Shown: positions 1 through 9,219 of the stretch, one piece after another | Layout of the letters: each line of letters starts with the position of its first letter | Numbering within the stretch: position 1 is the stretch's first letter | Virus record (IMG/VR): IMGVR_UViG_3300012920_000006 | Location: 1-35,309 of that record | Length of the DNA stretch: 35,309 nt | Source of the DNA: a virus | Reading direction: 5' to 3' (one strand) | Notes under the pieces: generated by a model | Database searches by the model: none | Seen by the model: only the letters and a program-made list of their open reading frames with translations | What the model was told of the DNA's origin: nothing | Translations under genes and position numbers: made by a program

Positions 1-123
1 CCAAGATTCTTGATTTGATACTTGTAACCACTTCCACAAGCAGATGCAGCAGGTAAGAAAACTGATATATCAGCAGAGGGTGTAAGAATATAGATTTCCT
101 CATTATCTGCATGTGTAGAAATA
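1..123. repeat. Left copy of 123-bp terminal direct repeat
   Basis: Bases 1-123 are identical to 35187-35309. The repeat lies inside the tail fibre gene, and the reading frame passes through the junction without a break when the ends are joined. I infer that the contig closes into a circle of 35,186 bp. The sequence alone cannot separate assembler overlap of a circularly permuted genome from a true short terminal repeat. Confidence 0.95.
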
Positions 124-1997
124 GTGTAGTTTGCACTTGGTGAAGCACTTGTCACAGTAGGTGCAGAACCCCCCCCACTTGCTTGATCGACCCAAGCTAA
201 TTGCACCGAGTTTGGTGAGCCACCATTTCCACCATCAGTCTTTAATACTTGTCCATCAGTTCCCACTCCTGTGGGTAAAACAAGTTCATAAGTTGCGCTA
301 GCACTATGTGCAGGCCCTTTCAGCGTAATACCATGTGAGTTTTGCTCACAGTTTAGAACAATTCGCCCACTTCCACTTGTTGCATTGCCCTTGATGATGA
401 ATGATCCGTTTCCATCAGGAGCAATCTCAATATCACCGTTCGAGCTTGAGACTATATCATGACCGTTGACATCTATATTGCCACCAAGCGAGTCCGCACC
501 TGTGGCGCTTAAAAAGTCAGTGCTTGCACTTGTTGACGCTGTGCCAAGACCTAAATTAGTCCTAGCTGTCCCTGCGTTGTTTAGATCGCTTAGATTGTTA
601 GCTATAGCCAACTTGGTTGAATCGGTCGCTGTCACTCCTGTCAACTGACTACCATCAATCGCAGGAAGACCAGTAGAGTCCGCCACAATTACGTTTCCAT
701 TTGCTACTCCTGTTGTTAACGTTGCAACATTACCAAGGCCAAGATTGGTTCGTGCTGTCCCTGCGTTATTTAGATCACTTAAGTTGTTAGCAATAGCGAG
801 CTTTGTTGAATCGGTCGCTGTCACTCCTGTCAACTGACTACCATCAATCGCAGGAAGACCAGTAGAGTCCGCTACAATCACGTTTCCGTTTGAAACACCT
901 GTGGTCAGCGTTGCAACGTTGCCAAGACCAAGATTTGTTCGTGCTGTGCTTGCACTGTTCAAATCGCTCAAGTTGTTAGCTATAGCCAACTTGGTTGAGT
1001 CTGTCGCTGTGATACCTGTTAACTGACTACCATCAATCGCAGGAAGTCCAGTAGAGTCCGCTACAATCACGTTTCCATTCGCTACACCTGTTGACAGTGT
1101 CGCTACATTGCCAAGACCAAGATTTGTTCGTGCTGTGCTTGCACTGTTCAAATCGCTCAAGTTGTTAGCTATAGCGAGCTTTGTTGAATCGGTCGCTGTG
1201 ATCCCTGTTAACTGACTACCATCAATCGCAGGAAGTCCAGTAGAGTCCGCTACAATCACGTTTCCATTCGCTACACCTGTTGACAGTGTCGCTACATTGC
1301 CAAGACCAAGATTCGTTCGTGCTGTGCTTGCACTGTTCAAATCGCTTAGATTGTTAGCTATAGCCAACTTGGTTGAGTCGGTCGCTGTTATACCTGTCAA
1401 CTGACTACCATCGATGGCAGGAAGACCAGTCGAGTCCGCTACAATCACGTTTCCATTTGAAACACCTGTGGTCAGCGTTGCAACGTTACCAAGTCCAAGA
1501 TTCGTTCGTGCTGTCCCTGCATTATCAAGATCGCTTAAATTATTAGTAGTAATTAAAACATTGGTCGGTTCAGTATTGTCAATCTTATCAATCTTGCTGT
1601 TTGTGATTGAACCGCCCATATCTTCATTTATGAGCAAGCTGTCGTTTACGTCCCAAGTTTGGCCGTAAATTGTGCCACCTGTTGAGATCTTATAATAATC
1701 ACCTTTTTCAGCGTTTGCTAAACTTGGCAAGCCTGTTGTTGCGTTGAATGTTCCCTTGTATTCAAGACCACCTGTGAAGTCTAAAGTTGCAAAGCTTAGA
1801 GAGCCACTTCCATTTGTTTGGAGAACTTGATTTTCTGAACCATCAACAGTTGGAAGACTGTATTCAGTCCCGACACTAACACCACCAACTGTGATTGTGT
1901 TCGTTGTTGTTGCGCCTCGTGTCGTGACATCGTCGAGAGTGTCAGAGCCACCACCACCGCCACCAGTGCTTGAATATGTATCTGTCTTAATTGCCAT
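1..1997 (-). CDS. Repeat-rich tail fibre protein (partial at window edge)
   Basis: The start ATG at 1997 is preceded by AGGAG seven bases upstream. The frame stays open to base 1 and, through the circular junction, ends with TAA at 35045, giving 712 residues. The N-terminus has a glycine run (about residues 12-17). The centre is built from 63-residue repeats containing the motif NNLSDLxxxxTARTNLGLG, a hallmark of phage side-tail-fibre stalks. The C-terminal third is a beta-rich tip. The role is host recognition at the tail end. It follows a small virion gene and precedes three small fibre-associated genes. Fibre identity is strong; the receptor is unknown. In-frame near-identical repeats make it prone to expansion, contraction and assembly collapse. 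Confidence 0.88.
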   Translation of the reverse strand, partial: MAIKTDTYSSTGGGGGGSDTLDDVTTRGATTTNTITVGGVSVGTEYSLPTVDGSENQVLQTNGSGSLSFATLDFTGGLEYKGTFNATTGLPSLANAEKGDYYKISTGGTIYGQTWDVNDSLLINEDMGGSITNSKIDKIDNTEPTNVLITTNNLSDLDNAGTARTNLGLGNVATLTTGVSNGNVIVADSTGLPAIDGSQLTGITATDSTKLAIANNLSDLNSASTARTNLGLGNVATLSTGVANGNVIVADSTGLPAIDGSQLTGITATDSTKLAIANNLSDLNSASTARTNLGLGNVATLSTGVANGNVIVADSTGLPAIDGSQLTGITATDSTKLAIANNLSDLNSASTARTNLGLGNVATLTTGVSNGNVIVADSTGLPAIDGSQLTGVTATDSTKLAIANNLSDLNNAGTARTNLGLGNVATLTTGVANGNVIVADSTGLPAIDGSQLTGVTATDSTKLAIANNLSDLNNAGTARTNLGLGTASTSASTDFLSATGADSLGGNIDVNGHDIVSSSNGDIEIAPDGNGSFIIKGNATSGSGRIVLNCEQNSHGITLKGPAHSASATYELVLPTGVGTDGQVLKTDGGNGGSPNSVQLAWVDQASGGGSAPTVTSASPSANYTISTHADNEEIYILTPSADISVFLPAASACGSGYKYQIKNL
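544..1677 (-). repeat. 189-bp tandem coding repeats in the tail fibre
   Basis: The string ccaag plus flanking sequence recurs at 544, 733, 922, 1111, 1300 and 1489, an exact 189-bp period equal to 63 codons. Units are close to identical at DNA level, especially those between 733 and 1489. Each encodes NLGLGNVATL, then an ADSTGLPAIDGSQLTGI segment, then a KLAIANNLSDL segment. The boundary at 1677 is approximate because the outermost unit is partial. Confidence 0.9.
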
Positions 1998-2007
1998 GAT
2001 TCAACTC

Positions 2008-2397
2008 CTATTTATTAAAGCCACAAAGGATGACAACTTGATCAGAGCCAGCGCCCTTTGCATATGCAACTGAAGTGACTTCAGTTCCATTTTGTAAAGC
2101 TTGCAGATCAATTTCAAATCGACCAAACACAGGAACAACGCCATCTGTGTTTGTCTTGCCATCTCCAGCACCAGCGGCCGCCCTCGCTTTGAAAAAGCTC
2201 AGTGTTGATGTTGAAGAGCTTGTCAAGTTTGCATAAGCAAATTGAAGACCATCTGCAAGCTGGGTTCCTGAGATTGGATCATAGAAATCATTGCTTGTAA
2301 GTGAGTGCCAGTCAGTGTCATTGACTGATGATGCATTGTAAGCACCGAAGACTTGACCAGCTGAAATTGGATTTTGTACCCCTTTTTTATTGTTCAT
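2008..2397 (-). CDS. Small virion protein of unknown function
   Basis: It encodes 129 residues. Its ATG at 2397 overlaps the end of the holin-like gene by 11 bp, so the two are probably translationally coupled. The sequence is rich in serine, alanine and glycine, with no cysteine cluster, signal peptide or membrane segment apart from one near-terminal cysteine (VVILCGFNK). Predicted beta-strands such as GRFEIDLQAL and DQVVILCGF suggest a compact structural protein. It sits directly before the tail fibre gene, so a fibre-attachment or tail-tip role is plausible but inferred only from position. I do not recognise the family. Confidence 0.75.
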   Translation of the reverse strand: MNNKKGVQNPISAGQVFGAYNASSVNDTDWHSLTSNDFYDPISGTQLADGLQFAYANLTSSSTSTLSFFKARAAAGAGDGKTNTDGVVPVFGRFEIDLQALQNGTEVTSVAYAKGAGSDQVVILCGFNK

Positions 2398-2599
2398 TTT
2401 TTTCTTCTTCTTTCTTCAAAAGGTTACGTTTCGCCATGACATTTGCGCCAGCGTAGATGAAAAACAATGTATCAATCAGCCCTAAGACTTCAGTGTGTGC
2501 CTTATCGAGTAGCGCAAGAATAAAACAACAAGCAAGTGCAGCATAGAAACCAAGTGCTTTGCGCCCACCCGCTTTTTCAGTCAGTGTTTGTTCACTCAT
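2387..2599 (-). CDS. Holin-like two-TM membrane protein
   Basis: I chose the ATG at 2599 (MSEQTLTEK), which overlaps the endolysin stop in an ATGAGTGA junction and has GGAG nine bases upstream. A longer in-frame extension exists but lies wholly inside the endolysin gene. The 70-residue product has two hydrophobic segments (about residues 16-31 and 39-56) and a charged tail (KKEEEKNEQ). Small size, two membrane spans, charged C-terminus and coupling to the lysin fit a class II holin, which would permeabilise the inner membrane to time lysis. The assignment rests on architecture and position, not on a recognised family. Confidence 0.7.
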   Translation of the reverse strand: MSEQTLTEKAGGRKALGFYAALACCFILALLDKAHTEVLGLIDTLFFIYAGANVMAKRNLLKKEEEKNEQ

Positions 2600-3257
2600 C
2601 GAAGTCATCTCCAAGCAATCTATAAACGTGTGCAAACTCTTCAATCTTGCGCTCTCGTTTAATGACTCCCTCTCCATATTCGCCATCTCCCAAAGTACCA
2701 TGTGCATTGCCTTCAATCGTTGTGATGTAGCCATCTTTCAGCGTCGAGTTGTCAACACATAAAGTGATATGATCACCTTGAAGTGCTCGCTTTGCTGAGT
2801 ACACAACAACAATATCACCTGGCTGAACTTTAGCATGATCAATGCAACGAGAAGTTTTAGACCAATTTTTATAAAGTCTATAGCAACTTGGAAAGATCTT
2901 CTGACGAATTGGGAACTTCACAGCTGTGTGACAAAAAGCAGCAAAAAAACCACACCATGCATATTGTCCGTTTTTGGTGTAATCAGCTTGCCAAGACCAG
3001 CCTGAACCCTCTCGACTTTTGCAATAAGCGTCAACTCTTGAGTCAGGGTCAATGACAACACGCTCCCACTCTGAATGCGCTCTGTCTAAAGCTTGACGAG
3101 TCTGTTCAGAAAGTGCTGGAGTTGGATAATCTGCTTTAAATGCATTTGATTCAAGTTGTTCAAGATCGAGCATTGCTTGATTCAACGCTCTTTGAGTTCT
3201 TCGAATAATATGATTCTGCTCTTCAATCTTTGCTTCAAGATCTGCTTTTGTAGGCAT
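2592..3257 (-). CDS. CHAP-domain endolysin
   Basis: It encodes 221 residues. Residues 1-40 form a charged, probably helical N-terminal segment. Residues about 60-215 resemble a CHAP (NlpC/P60-like) peptidoglycan amidase/endopeptidase: cysteine C102 in AWCGFFAAFCH, histidine H163 in LQGDHITLC and a polar N184 in TIEGNAHG form the expected Cys-His-Asn set. PGDIVVVY before the histidine is a usual CHAP element. No signal peptide is visible, so export would need the adjacent holin-like protein. The ATG overlaps the preceding stop (TAATG) and AAGGAG lies eight bases upstream. It could instead be a virion-associated lysin, since it sits among tail genes. Confidence 0.88.
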   Translation of the reverse strand: MPTKADLEAKIEEQNHIIRRTQRALNQAMLDLEQLESNAFKADYPTPALSEQTRQALDRAHSEWERVVIDPDSRVDAYCKSREGSGWSWQADYTKNGQYAWCGFFAAFCHTAVKFPIRQKIFPSCYRLYKNWSKTSRCIDHAKVQPGDIVVVYSAKRALQGDHITLCVDNSTLKDGYITTIEGNAHGTLGDGEYGEGVIKRERKIEEFAHVYRLLGDDFDE

Positions 3258-6200
3258 TATGAAAACTCCTTTGCTTCAACTGTTGTGTCAATGATGTCGT
3301 TTGAATTAGCAAGATAAGCGTCAGCTTGATGACGAGCGCTTGCGTTTGAATATGTCGTTGGCTCAAGTGTGCCACCTGTTGAAGTTATACCATGAGCGCT
3401 TGTAAAAGTTATAAATGTTCCTGAGATCGCTTGTATCTCAAGACCTGTGATTGCGTTGTCATGGTCGCCTTTCGGAACATAGTCAACAACATCGCCAACT
3501 TTGAAAAAAGTGTCGTCAGCTGTGCCATAAATGTCATTGAACACAGTCACGCTTGTTGTTGTGTCAATCACTTCGACTTCAGCTGTTGAGTTCCACGCAA
3601 CAGGAGCTAAGCCCGTTGTGATGATCTCAAGTTCACAGCCTTCACTCATGAGTTCTTGATGAATTGATCGAATCATGCCAATACCATCTGTCACACCATA
3701 GCTGTCTGAATAGCCTCGTAAATGCGGGCTTGATACTGAAACATAAGAACCAACATCTAAGAATATGCTTGCACCGCTTCCAATTGAGCCACGCCAAAGC
3801 CGAAGAGGATTGCTGAGAATGTTAAAAATTCTGTTTGAAGTAGGCAAGAAGCGAGCGAAGCGATCCCCAGCGAATCGACCAACATCAGCGCTTGTGACTC
3901 CTGGCAAGCTCAGGGTGATCTTGCTTGACTCTCCGCCATATCGGTTGATTGCTTCTTGATTGTTGAAGATAACTTCACTTAAGTATTTATCTTGCTCAGG
4001 AGCATAGTCAAACTCGTATTTAATTTGTGTTACAATATCATCATAAATGTCCCAAGTTGGCGGAGTGTCTGCGAGCCAGTCACCGCTGTTGATTGTTGTG
4101 CTTACATCAGCTTCACGTTCTTGACCGATGGCTTGAAGCGTGATTTTACTGCGGCCTGTTGCTTCATCACGTTTCATGATCAAGACAGCACCGACAAGCT
4201 TTAATAAACTTTCAAATGTGCCTCTAAGGTCTTCACCACTGCCAGCAAATGTGCTTGACAATGTAAATGGACAACTTGAACCGATGGCCAAAAAGCTTTG
4301 CTCATTTATATCATCTGAGTGAATATTGAATCCCATACTCAGAACATCATAATCACCGTTGATTTGACCACCACCACCGCTCTCAAGTAGCTTCAACATG
4401 ACGCTGCCAACATCTTCACGAGTCAATGAAGCGCCTTTGAAAATCAATGTTCGTTCTTTGTCTGTCCAGTCACCAAAGCTCACATTGTTTGAGAAGTCGT
4501 TGGTGTCACTGATATGAATCAAGAATCCAACATCTGAACCGCCAAATGTTGCTGTTGTCTGATGAGTTGCTTTGAATGACTGAGTCTTCACAGTGTCGCT
4601 TGCTCGCTCATAATATGAAACAACAATGTCATATTCAACGCCAGCTGTTGCGCTCGTTGGTAAACCAAGAGAGTTTTCAACTAATATGGCTGATTCATAT
4701 AATTGATAGTAGGCTTTAGCAACATCACGAAGTTGAGCGCTTGCACCAACTGTTCTTGATGTCGTTGTCACTGATCGAGTGAACCCAAGATCACCCTGTC
4801 TTGGTGAGTTCAAATAAGGGTCATCGCCCTCGCCAATATCAATTGCATAGTTCAAGCGGCTTAAGTCGTCTAGTTGATAATTAGTCCCTGAGCTTGACCA
4901 ATTTTGAATGGCCCTTGCTAAATATAGTTCTGATTGTCTTCGTGAGTATCGACGAAATCTTGCGTAATGAGTCCACAGAATAAGCGAGCTTGTGAACGGT
5001 GAATTGCTGAGCTTTGTTGCTCTGATTGTATTGTCAGCATTTAAGCGCCACTTCAAAAAGCCACCGCTCAAGCCTTGCGTTGAACTAGGGCCATCTGAGT
5101 CAAGTGTGTCATTAATTACGTCAGGCCAGCGCTTCACTTCATCATTGCCAAGCTCATGTTGCTTGATCTCATGAAGAGGAAGCTTCACTTCAAATGTTTC
5201 AGTGTTTGTGATCTCTGTTGCGTTTAGAGCGTTGTTTGGTGTGCTGTCTGCGTTGACAACATAGCCTGGCAAGCCAGTGTCAAATGTCAACGTTGTTGGA
5301 AATACGCAATCACTATCAAGAGCGCTGTCAGTTGTTCTTTTTAGTTTTGGATATCTGGGGTGCTCATATGAATAATCATCACGATCTTGTCCGCTTGGCA
5401 ATGAAACATCAAAGTCATCAAGCAAGTTTTGAAAACCACGCTCAACAGCAACAGTTGTTTGAAACGTGCTTGCTGTGATTGATGCGCTTGTATCTGTGAG
5501 CAAGCGCAATGTTGAACCATCGGCTGTGAAGTTCAAGCTTAGTGCATATTCAAGAACGCTTCCAAATTGACCATCGAAGTAATGAAAGTCTTGAAGTAAT
5601 TGTGTTTGATTAATCTTGTCACTAATCTCTGAATCAATCAGCGCTGTCAAAGGTACAATTGACAAAGAGACTGTGTCACCATCTTCAATGTTTGGACTCT
5701 GTTCAATGAAGCCATTTATGATTTCAACATAGTCACTTGTTGTTCCATCTGAATACCGATGAGCCGCAAAAAGCTTGGCTCGCCTACCTCTGAATGTTGT
5801 GATTTCAGTTGTGACTTCAGGAACAAATGAACCCTCCAAATCAACAGAGTGACTTTGCTGTGTAGTGTCACCTACTCCACGATTAGACACAAACAATCTG
5901 TTGCTGAGGTAGTTTGTCACTCTGACAGTCTCTGAACCTACATGAAATAATCTTGGATAAGTTAATGATGCAAGATTCTGATCAATGTTGAAGATGGTTG
6001 ATGTTCTGTTTGCTGTGCTTGTCAACTGTGTTCGTGTGCCTGCGCTCCTAGCGCCACACCTCCCAAAGATGATGCCAGGATCACCCAAGTCAGCTTTTTT
6101 GTCAATTTGTAGCGTGATGCTCAAAGGGCTATATTGTGCGATTCCTCCAGCGGGATCAACCGAAGCGCTAAAAGCGCCAACTGAGATAATGCCTTGTCTG

Positions 6201-6337
6201 TCAATGTATGGAATTGACGTTGCAATATTGGTGTCAAGATTGCTTGAAGTTGGTGGCGTATTGCTATGAAAACGGTATTCAAGACCGCTGACTTGAAGCG
6301 CAAAAACTCGTCGGCCAAGATCGCTTGAAATACTCAT
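3257..6337 (-). CDS. Large tail tip / baseplate hub-like protein
   Basis: It encodes 1026 residues and is the largest protein of the genome. It has no signal peptide or membrane span. The content is almost entirely beta-type, rich in serine, threonine and aspartate. Its position downstream of the tape measure and three other tail genes, and upstream of the lysin and fibre, is where siphoviruses encode the hub or central tip protein. The ATG overlaps the upstream stop by four bases (6334-6337). No catalytic motif was recognised. The tip role is inferred from order and size; it could also be a fused hub and fibre-attachment protein. Confidence 0.75.
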   Translation of the reverse strand: MSISSDLGRRVFALQVSGLEYRFHSNTPPTSSNLDTNIATSIPYIDRQGIISVGAFSASVDPAGGIAQYSPLSITLQIDKKADLGDPGIIFGRCGARSAGTRTQLTSTANRTSTIFNIDQNLASLTYPRLFHVGSETVRVTNYLSNRLFVSNRGVGDTTQQSHSVDLEGSFVPEVTTEITTFRGRRAKLFAAHRYSDGTTSDYVEIINGFIEQSPNIEDGDTVSLSIVPLTALIDSEISDKINQTQLLQDFHYFDGQFGSVLEYALSLNFTADGSTLRLLTDTSASITASTFQTTVAVERGFQNLLDDFDVSLPSGQDRDDYSYEHPRYPKLKRTTDSALDSDCVFPTTLTFDTGLPGYVVNADSTPNNALNATEITNTETFEVKLPLHEIKQHELGNDEVKRWPDVINDTLDSDGPSSTQGLSGGFLKWRLNADNTIRATKLSNSPFTSSLILWTHYARFRRYSRRQSELYLARAIQNWSSSGTNYQLDDLSRLNYAIDIGEGDDPYLNSPRQGDLGFTRSVTTTSRTVGASAQLRDVAKAYYQLYESAILVENSLGLPTSATAGVEYDIVVSYYERASDTVKTQSFKATHQTTATFGGSDVGFLIHISDTNDFSNNVSFGDWTDKERTLIFKGASLTREDVGSVMLKLLESGGGGQINGDYDVLSMGFNIHSDDINEQSFLAIGSSCPFTLSSTFAGSGEDLRGTFESLLKLVGAVLIMKRDEATGRSKITLQAIGQEREADVSTTINSGDWLADTPPTWDIYDDIVTQIKYEFDYAPEQDKYLSEVIFNNQEAINRYGGESSKITLSLPGVTSADVGRFAGDRFARFLPTSNRIFNILSNPLRLWRGSIGSGASIFLDVGSYVSVSSPHLRGYSDSYGVTDGIGMIRSIHQELMSEGCELEIITTGLAPVAWNSTAEVEVIDTTTSVTVFNDIYGTADDTFFKVGDVVDYVPKGDHDNAITGLEIQAISGTFITFTSAHGITSTGGTLEPTTYSNASARHQADAYLANSNDIIDTTVEAKEFS

Positions 6338-6954
6338 GTTGACACCTCTGGAATTAAAACATCATAAACATGAATGGTGGCTGGCAACAATAGATTTGCT
6401 TCAACAACAATGTTCAAAAGTTCGCCTCTGTTTGCACTTGGAACAAACAAAGGTCTTGGCGCTTCGGGTGTTGTATTCGTCGGTGCTTCGATTTGCGTAG
6501 TACCTGAAAAAGCAACGCTCAAAGCATCTCTTGTATTGTCTAAATCGACACCCTCAAGAAACCTCATACCATAATCAAGAATCGTTCCTGTATAGCTGTT
6601 TGATGCTGTATCTCTTAAGCTTACGTTTAAATACACGTTGCCAAACTCAAAGTTTGAAGCTCTGTATTGAACAATGATAGCCAAGTGTGAACTGAGTGCT
6701 GTTGACTGATAAAGTATGTTATAAGTATTTGATGTTGTGATTGATCCGCTTATGCCATAGCCAAAGTTAATCATGCCACCGATGGCTGGTAAGACTTGTT
6801 GACCAACATGATAATGTGCTTCACCAAGAAACTTACAATTTGTCAATTGAGCTAGAGCATTTGCCATTTGTCCCACTGTGCCACCGAAGACAATTTGATT
6901 ATTGTGACATGATTCTTGAGCTGGCAATTTTGTAAACGCTGTTGGAATAAGCAT
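6334..6954 (-). CDS. Tail tip-associated protein, unknown family
   Basis: It encodes 206 residues starting MLIPTAFTKLPAQESC, with AGGAGTG just upstream. The stop overlaps the next start (ATGA), indicating coupling to the large hub-like protein. Strands such as AIIVQYRAS, FGNVYLNVSL and ELLNIVVEANLLLP alternate with turns, suggesting a beta-sandwich. One histidine/cysteine-containing segment (LTNCKFLGEAHYHVGQQ, residues about 37-53) stands out but is not a known catalytic motif. Position favours a minor tail or distal tail component. I do not recognise the family. Confidence 0.72.
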   Translation of the reverse strand: MLIPTAFTKLPAQESCHNNQIVFGGTVGQMANALAQLTNCKFLGEAHYHVGQQVLPAIGGMINFGYGISGSITTSNTYNILYQSTALSSHLAIIVQYRASNFEFGNVYLNVSLRDTASNSYTGTILDYGMRFLEGVDLDNTRDALSVAFSGTTQIEAPTNTTPEAPRPLFVPSANRGELLNIVVEANLLLPATIHVYDVLIPEVST

Positions 6955-6955
6955 T

Positions 6956-8017
6956 TCACACTCCTATAATTGACAAGCCTTTGATGTACATTGCTGAATT
7001 AGTTTGCTTGTAATTCTGACTTAATAGCGTTTCTGTGTTGCGTGTCGTGTTTTCAAGTCCAACTTGATACATTGACATGTTGAATTGATCGCTGATTTGA
7101 AGTTCATTCAATCGCAAGTTCAACCCAAAGCTATTCCAGCCATTTTGAATTGGTGTCAGCTGATGACCAAAGATGTCATAAGACTTGTTGGCTGTGTAGT
7201 TTGCAATGTTTATGAATACATCAACATCAAGATTGATTTGATTCATGCCAGCAAACAGAGCAACGTTTGAGTACATCACTTGCTGGTCGAATATGCCAAG
7301 TCCAACTGGTGCATTGTGGCCAGTCATGGTGTTTGAGCTGCCTGACCAATTGAAGAGAGAGCGGCCACGTTTGCGAAGTATTTCAATGTTGCTCAGTGTC
7401 TGAACGCCAAAGCGAGCTGACAAGGGGAGATCAGCACCAAGTCTTGAAGCGCCAACAGGTATGAACTCATCATCACCTTGTTCAAGCGCTCCTGTTGCGA
7501 GCGGTGAAGTCAATGGTGACCATCTTCCACAAACTGAAGCCACTTCAACATAGTGAGTGATTGCAATTGATGTCACATAAAAACGACAAACAGCAAACAT
7601 TTCATTTTCACTTGCTGTGATGTTCACAGTCAATTCATCAAATTGCGCTGCATATCTTGATGAATCACTGACTGTTGTTGAAGCTGTGTAACTGTTGCCT
7701 GACAGAGGAAAGTATATTTCACATTCAACAGTTGCATTTGCTTTTGTTGTGTGTGCTGCGACTCTGAACTTGAATGTATTATGAATGTTGCTGGGTCTTG
7801 CAATATACCATTCACACACTTGAACTTTAGTTGTTGAGTTAATTCTCAAGACTTCAGCATCCCAAAGCTGATTGACAACATCATGAGAACCGCCATTTGC
7901 AAATGCATAATTCTGCAAGTCACCAAGCTTTGATGCTTCTGTTGTTCTGATTGTCTGACTTGCTGACACACGACCAGGATCAACAAGCTGAGGACTACTT
8001 GAAAAAGAATTGCTCAT
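6956..8017 (-). CDS. Tail tip-associated protein, unknown family
   Basis: It encodes 353 residues starting MSNSFSSSPQLVDPGRV. Two halves are beta-rich (KFRVAAHTTKANATVECEI and MNQINLDVDVFINIAN segments), with no membrane span. It overlaps the upstream gene by four bases (8014-8017) and leads the 206-residue gene by one base, so the three are expressed together. Like its downstream neighbour it probably forms a jelly-roll or carbohydrate-binding-like virion component, but this is inference from composition. No known tail family is recognised by eye. Confidence 0.72.
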   Translation of the reverse strand: MSNSFSSSPQLVDPGRVSASQTIRTTEASKLGDLQNYAFANGGSHDVVNQLWDAEVLRINSTTKVQVCEWYIARPSNIHNTFKFRVAAHTTKANATVECEIYFPLSGNSYTASTTVSDSSRYAAQFDELTVNITASENEMFAVCRFYVTSIAITHYVEVASVCGRWSPLTSPLATGALEQGDDEFIPVGASRLGADLPLSARFGVQTLSNIEILRKRGRSLFNWSGSSNTMTGHNAPVGLGIFDQQVMYSNVALFAGMNQINLDVDVFINIANYTANKSYDIFGHQLTPIQNGWNSFGLNLRLNELQISDQFNMSMYQVGLENTTRNTETLLSQNYKQTNSAMYIKGLSIIGV

Positions 8018-9219
8018 AGGTGTTCAAGCTCCATTGATACAGGGACACGTCTACGCAGTCTAGTTGGATAAGCAAGATCATAATTAGCAGTCAATAAACT
8101 TGCTCTTATTCTTCCTTGATCTCCGTTATCTTCGCTCGTGTAAAGCAAATCATAAGCGCTTTGAGTTCCGACAACTTCAGCTGTTGTCAATGCTCGCCTT
8201 GAATCACCCCAGCCTTGATAAAAGTTGATTCGCTCTCCTGGCCCGACTAAAGGCAAAAAACGATTTATAAAATGTCGATAGTCGTCAACTTGATCAAGCA
8301 ATGCATCAAGATCAAAGCTTAGGACTCCGACAACATAACTTCCGATAAAGTTTGCAACATAGCCGCCGCCAATTTTTCTGCGGTTTTGTCCGACATTCTC
8401 CACTCTCAGATGATAGGACTGATATGGCCTTGTTGGAAGCAAAGCCCCAGCATTCACCAAAGTTGAAGTCAGTCGTTTGTAGACTCCGCTTGTCGTCGGT
8501 GTCTCGTTGCCTGTAAAGCCTAGTTGATCTCTCAGTTTTGTGCTTGACCATATTATATCTCCAGCGCTCGATGGATAAAAACAATGAGTATGGCCGTCGT
8601 TATCAATCGCCCAATAAATATCAGTTTCGCTTTGCGCTGTATTGTCCAACTCTGTCAAGCTGGTCAAGCTGAAATCATCAGCATCATTTTCACTTTTTCT
8701 GAGAAAAGTTGTCACGTCTTGAACGTCAGGCACGTTTAAAGGAAAGCTGAATGTGCCAGCGCCAACAACTTCTTCGATTTGGTAAAGTACGTCTTCAAGC
8801 TCAATCAGTCCCCTTGTCCAGTCGTTGGGAGCTGTCACAATATATTCAGAGCCAACAAGCGTTGCATTCAATTCACTTGAACCAAAGCCAAATGGGTCAT
8901 CAGTTCCGCTTTGCGTCAATGTGAAGTCAACATCACTTTTGACTTGAATCTTGTCATCAGCGCTGATTGAGATCGACCAACTTGACGCAGTGCCAAAAGT
9001 TGCATCAGTTTGAAGTTGGTCAGTACCATGCACTGAGCTGTTTGATTCTCGATTATTCAAGAAAAAAAGCACGTCTTCATAAACGCCTTGCCCCTGTGAG
9101 AAGTCAGGCATGTCAACAACGCTTCCACCGCTCCTTGTGAAAAGCTCTTGATCTGAAAAACTTCTCATGTCCCAAGATGCAAGAAGTCCAAATTGTGGTG
9201 CTGGGTTATTCAAAGGCAT
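8014..9219 (-). CDS. Distal tail-like structural protein
   Basis: It encodes 401 residues and begins immediately after the tape measure stop (9219/9220). In siphoviruses the first gene after the tape measure usually encodes the distal tail protein (Dit) that joins tube to tip; that positional rule is the main evidence. The sequence is mixed alpha/beta with motifs such as MRSFSDQELFTR and NFIGSYVVGVLSFDLDALL. The length is larger than many Dit proteins, so extra domains may be inserted. The family call is tentative. Confidence 0.72.
   Translation of the reverse strand: MPLNNPAPQFGLLASWDMRSFSDQELFTRSGGSVVDMPDFSQGQGVYEDVLFFLNNRESNSSVHGTDQLQTDATFGTASSWSISISADDKIQVKSDVDFTLTQSGTDDPFGFGSSELNATLVGSEYIVTAPNDWTRGLIELEDVLYQIEEVVGAGTFSFPLNVPDVQDVTTFLRKSENDADDFSLTSLTELDNTAQSETDIYWAIDNDGHTHCFYPSSAGDIIWSSTKLRDQLGFTGNETPTTSGVYKRLTSTLVNAGALLPTRPYQSYHLRVENVGQNRRKIGGGYVANFIGSYVVGVLSFDLDALLDQVDDYRHFINRFLPLVGPGERINFYQGWGDSRRALTTAEVVGTQSAYDLLYTSEDNGDQGRIRASLLTANYDLAYPTRLRRRVPVSMELEHL

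Noticed and set aside
544-1677. Regular repeats as a CRISPR array
   Set aside because: The period is 189 bp, repeats fill the whole unit, and the sequence is an open in-frame fibre gene.
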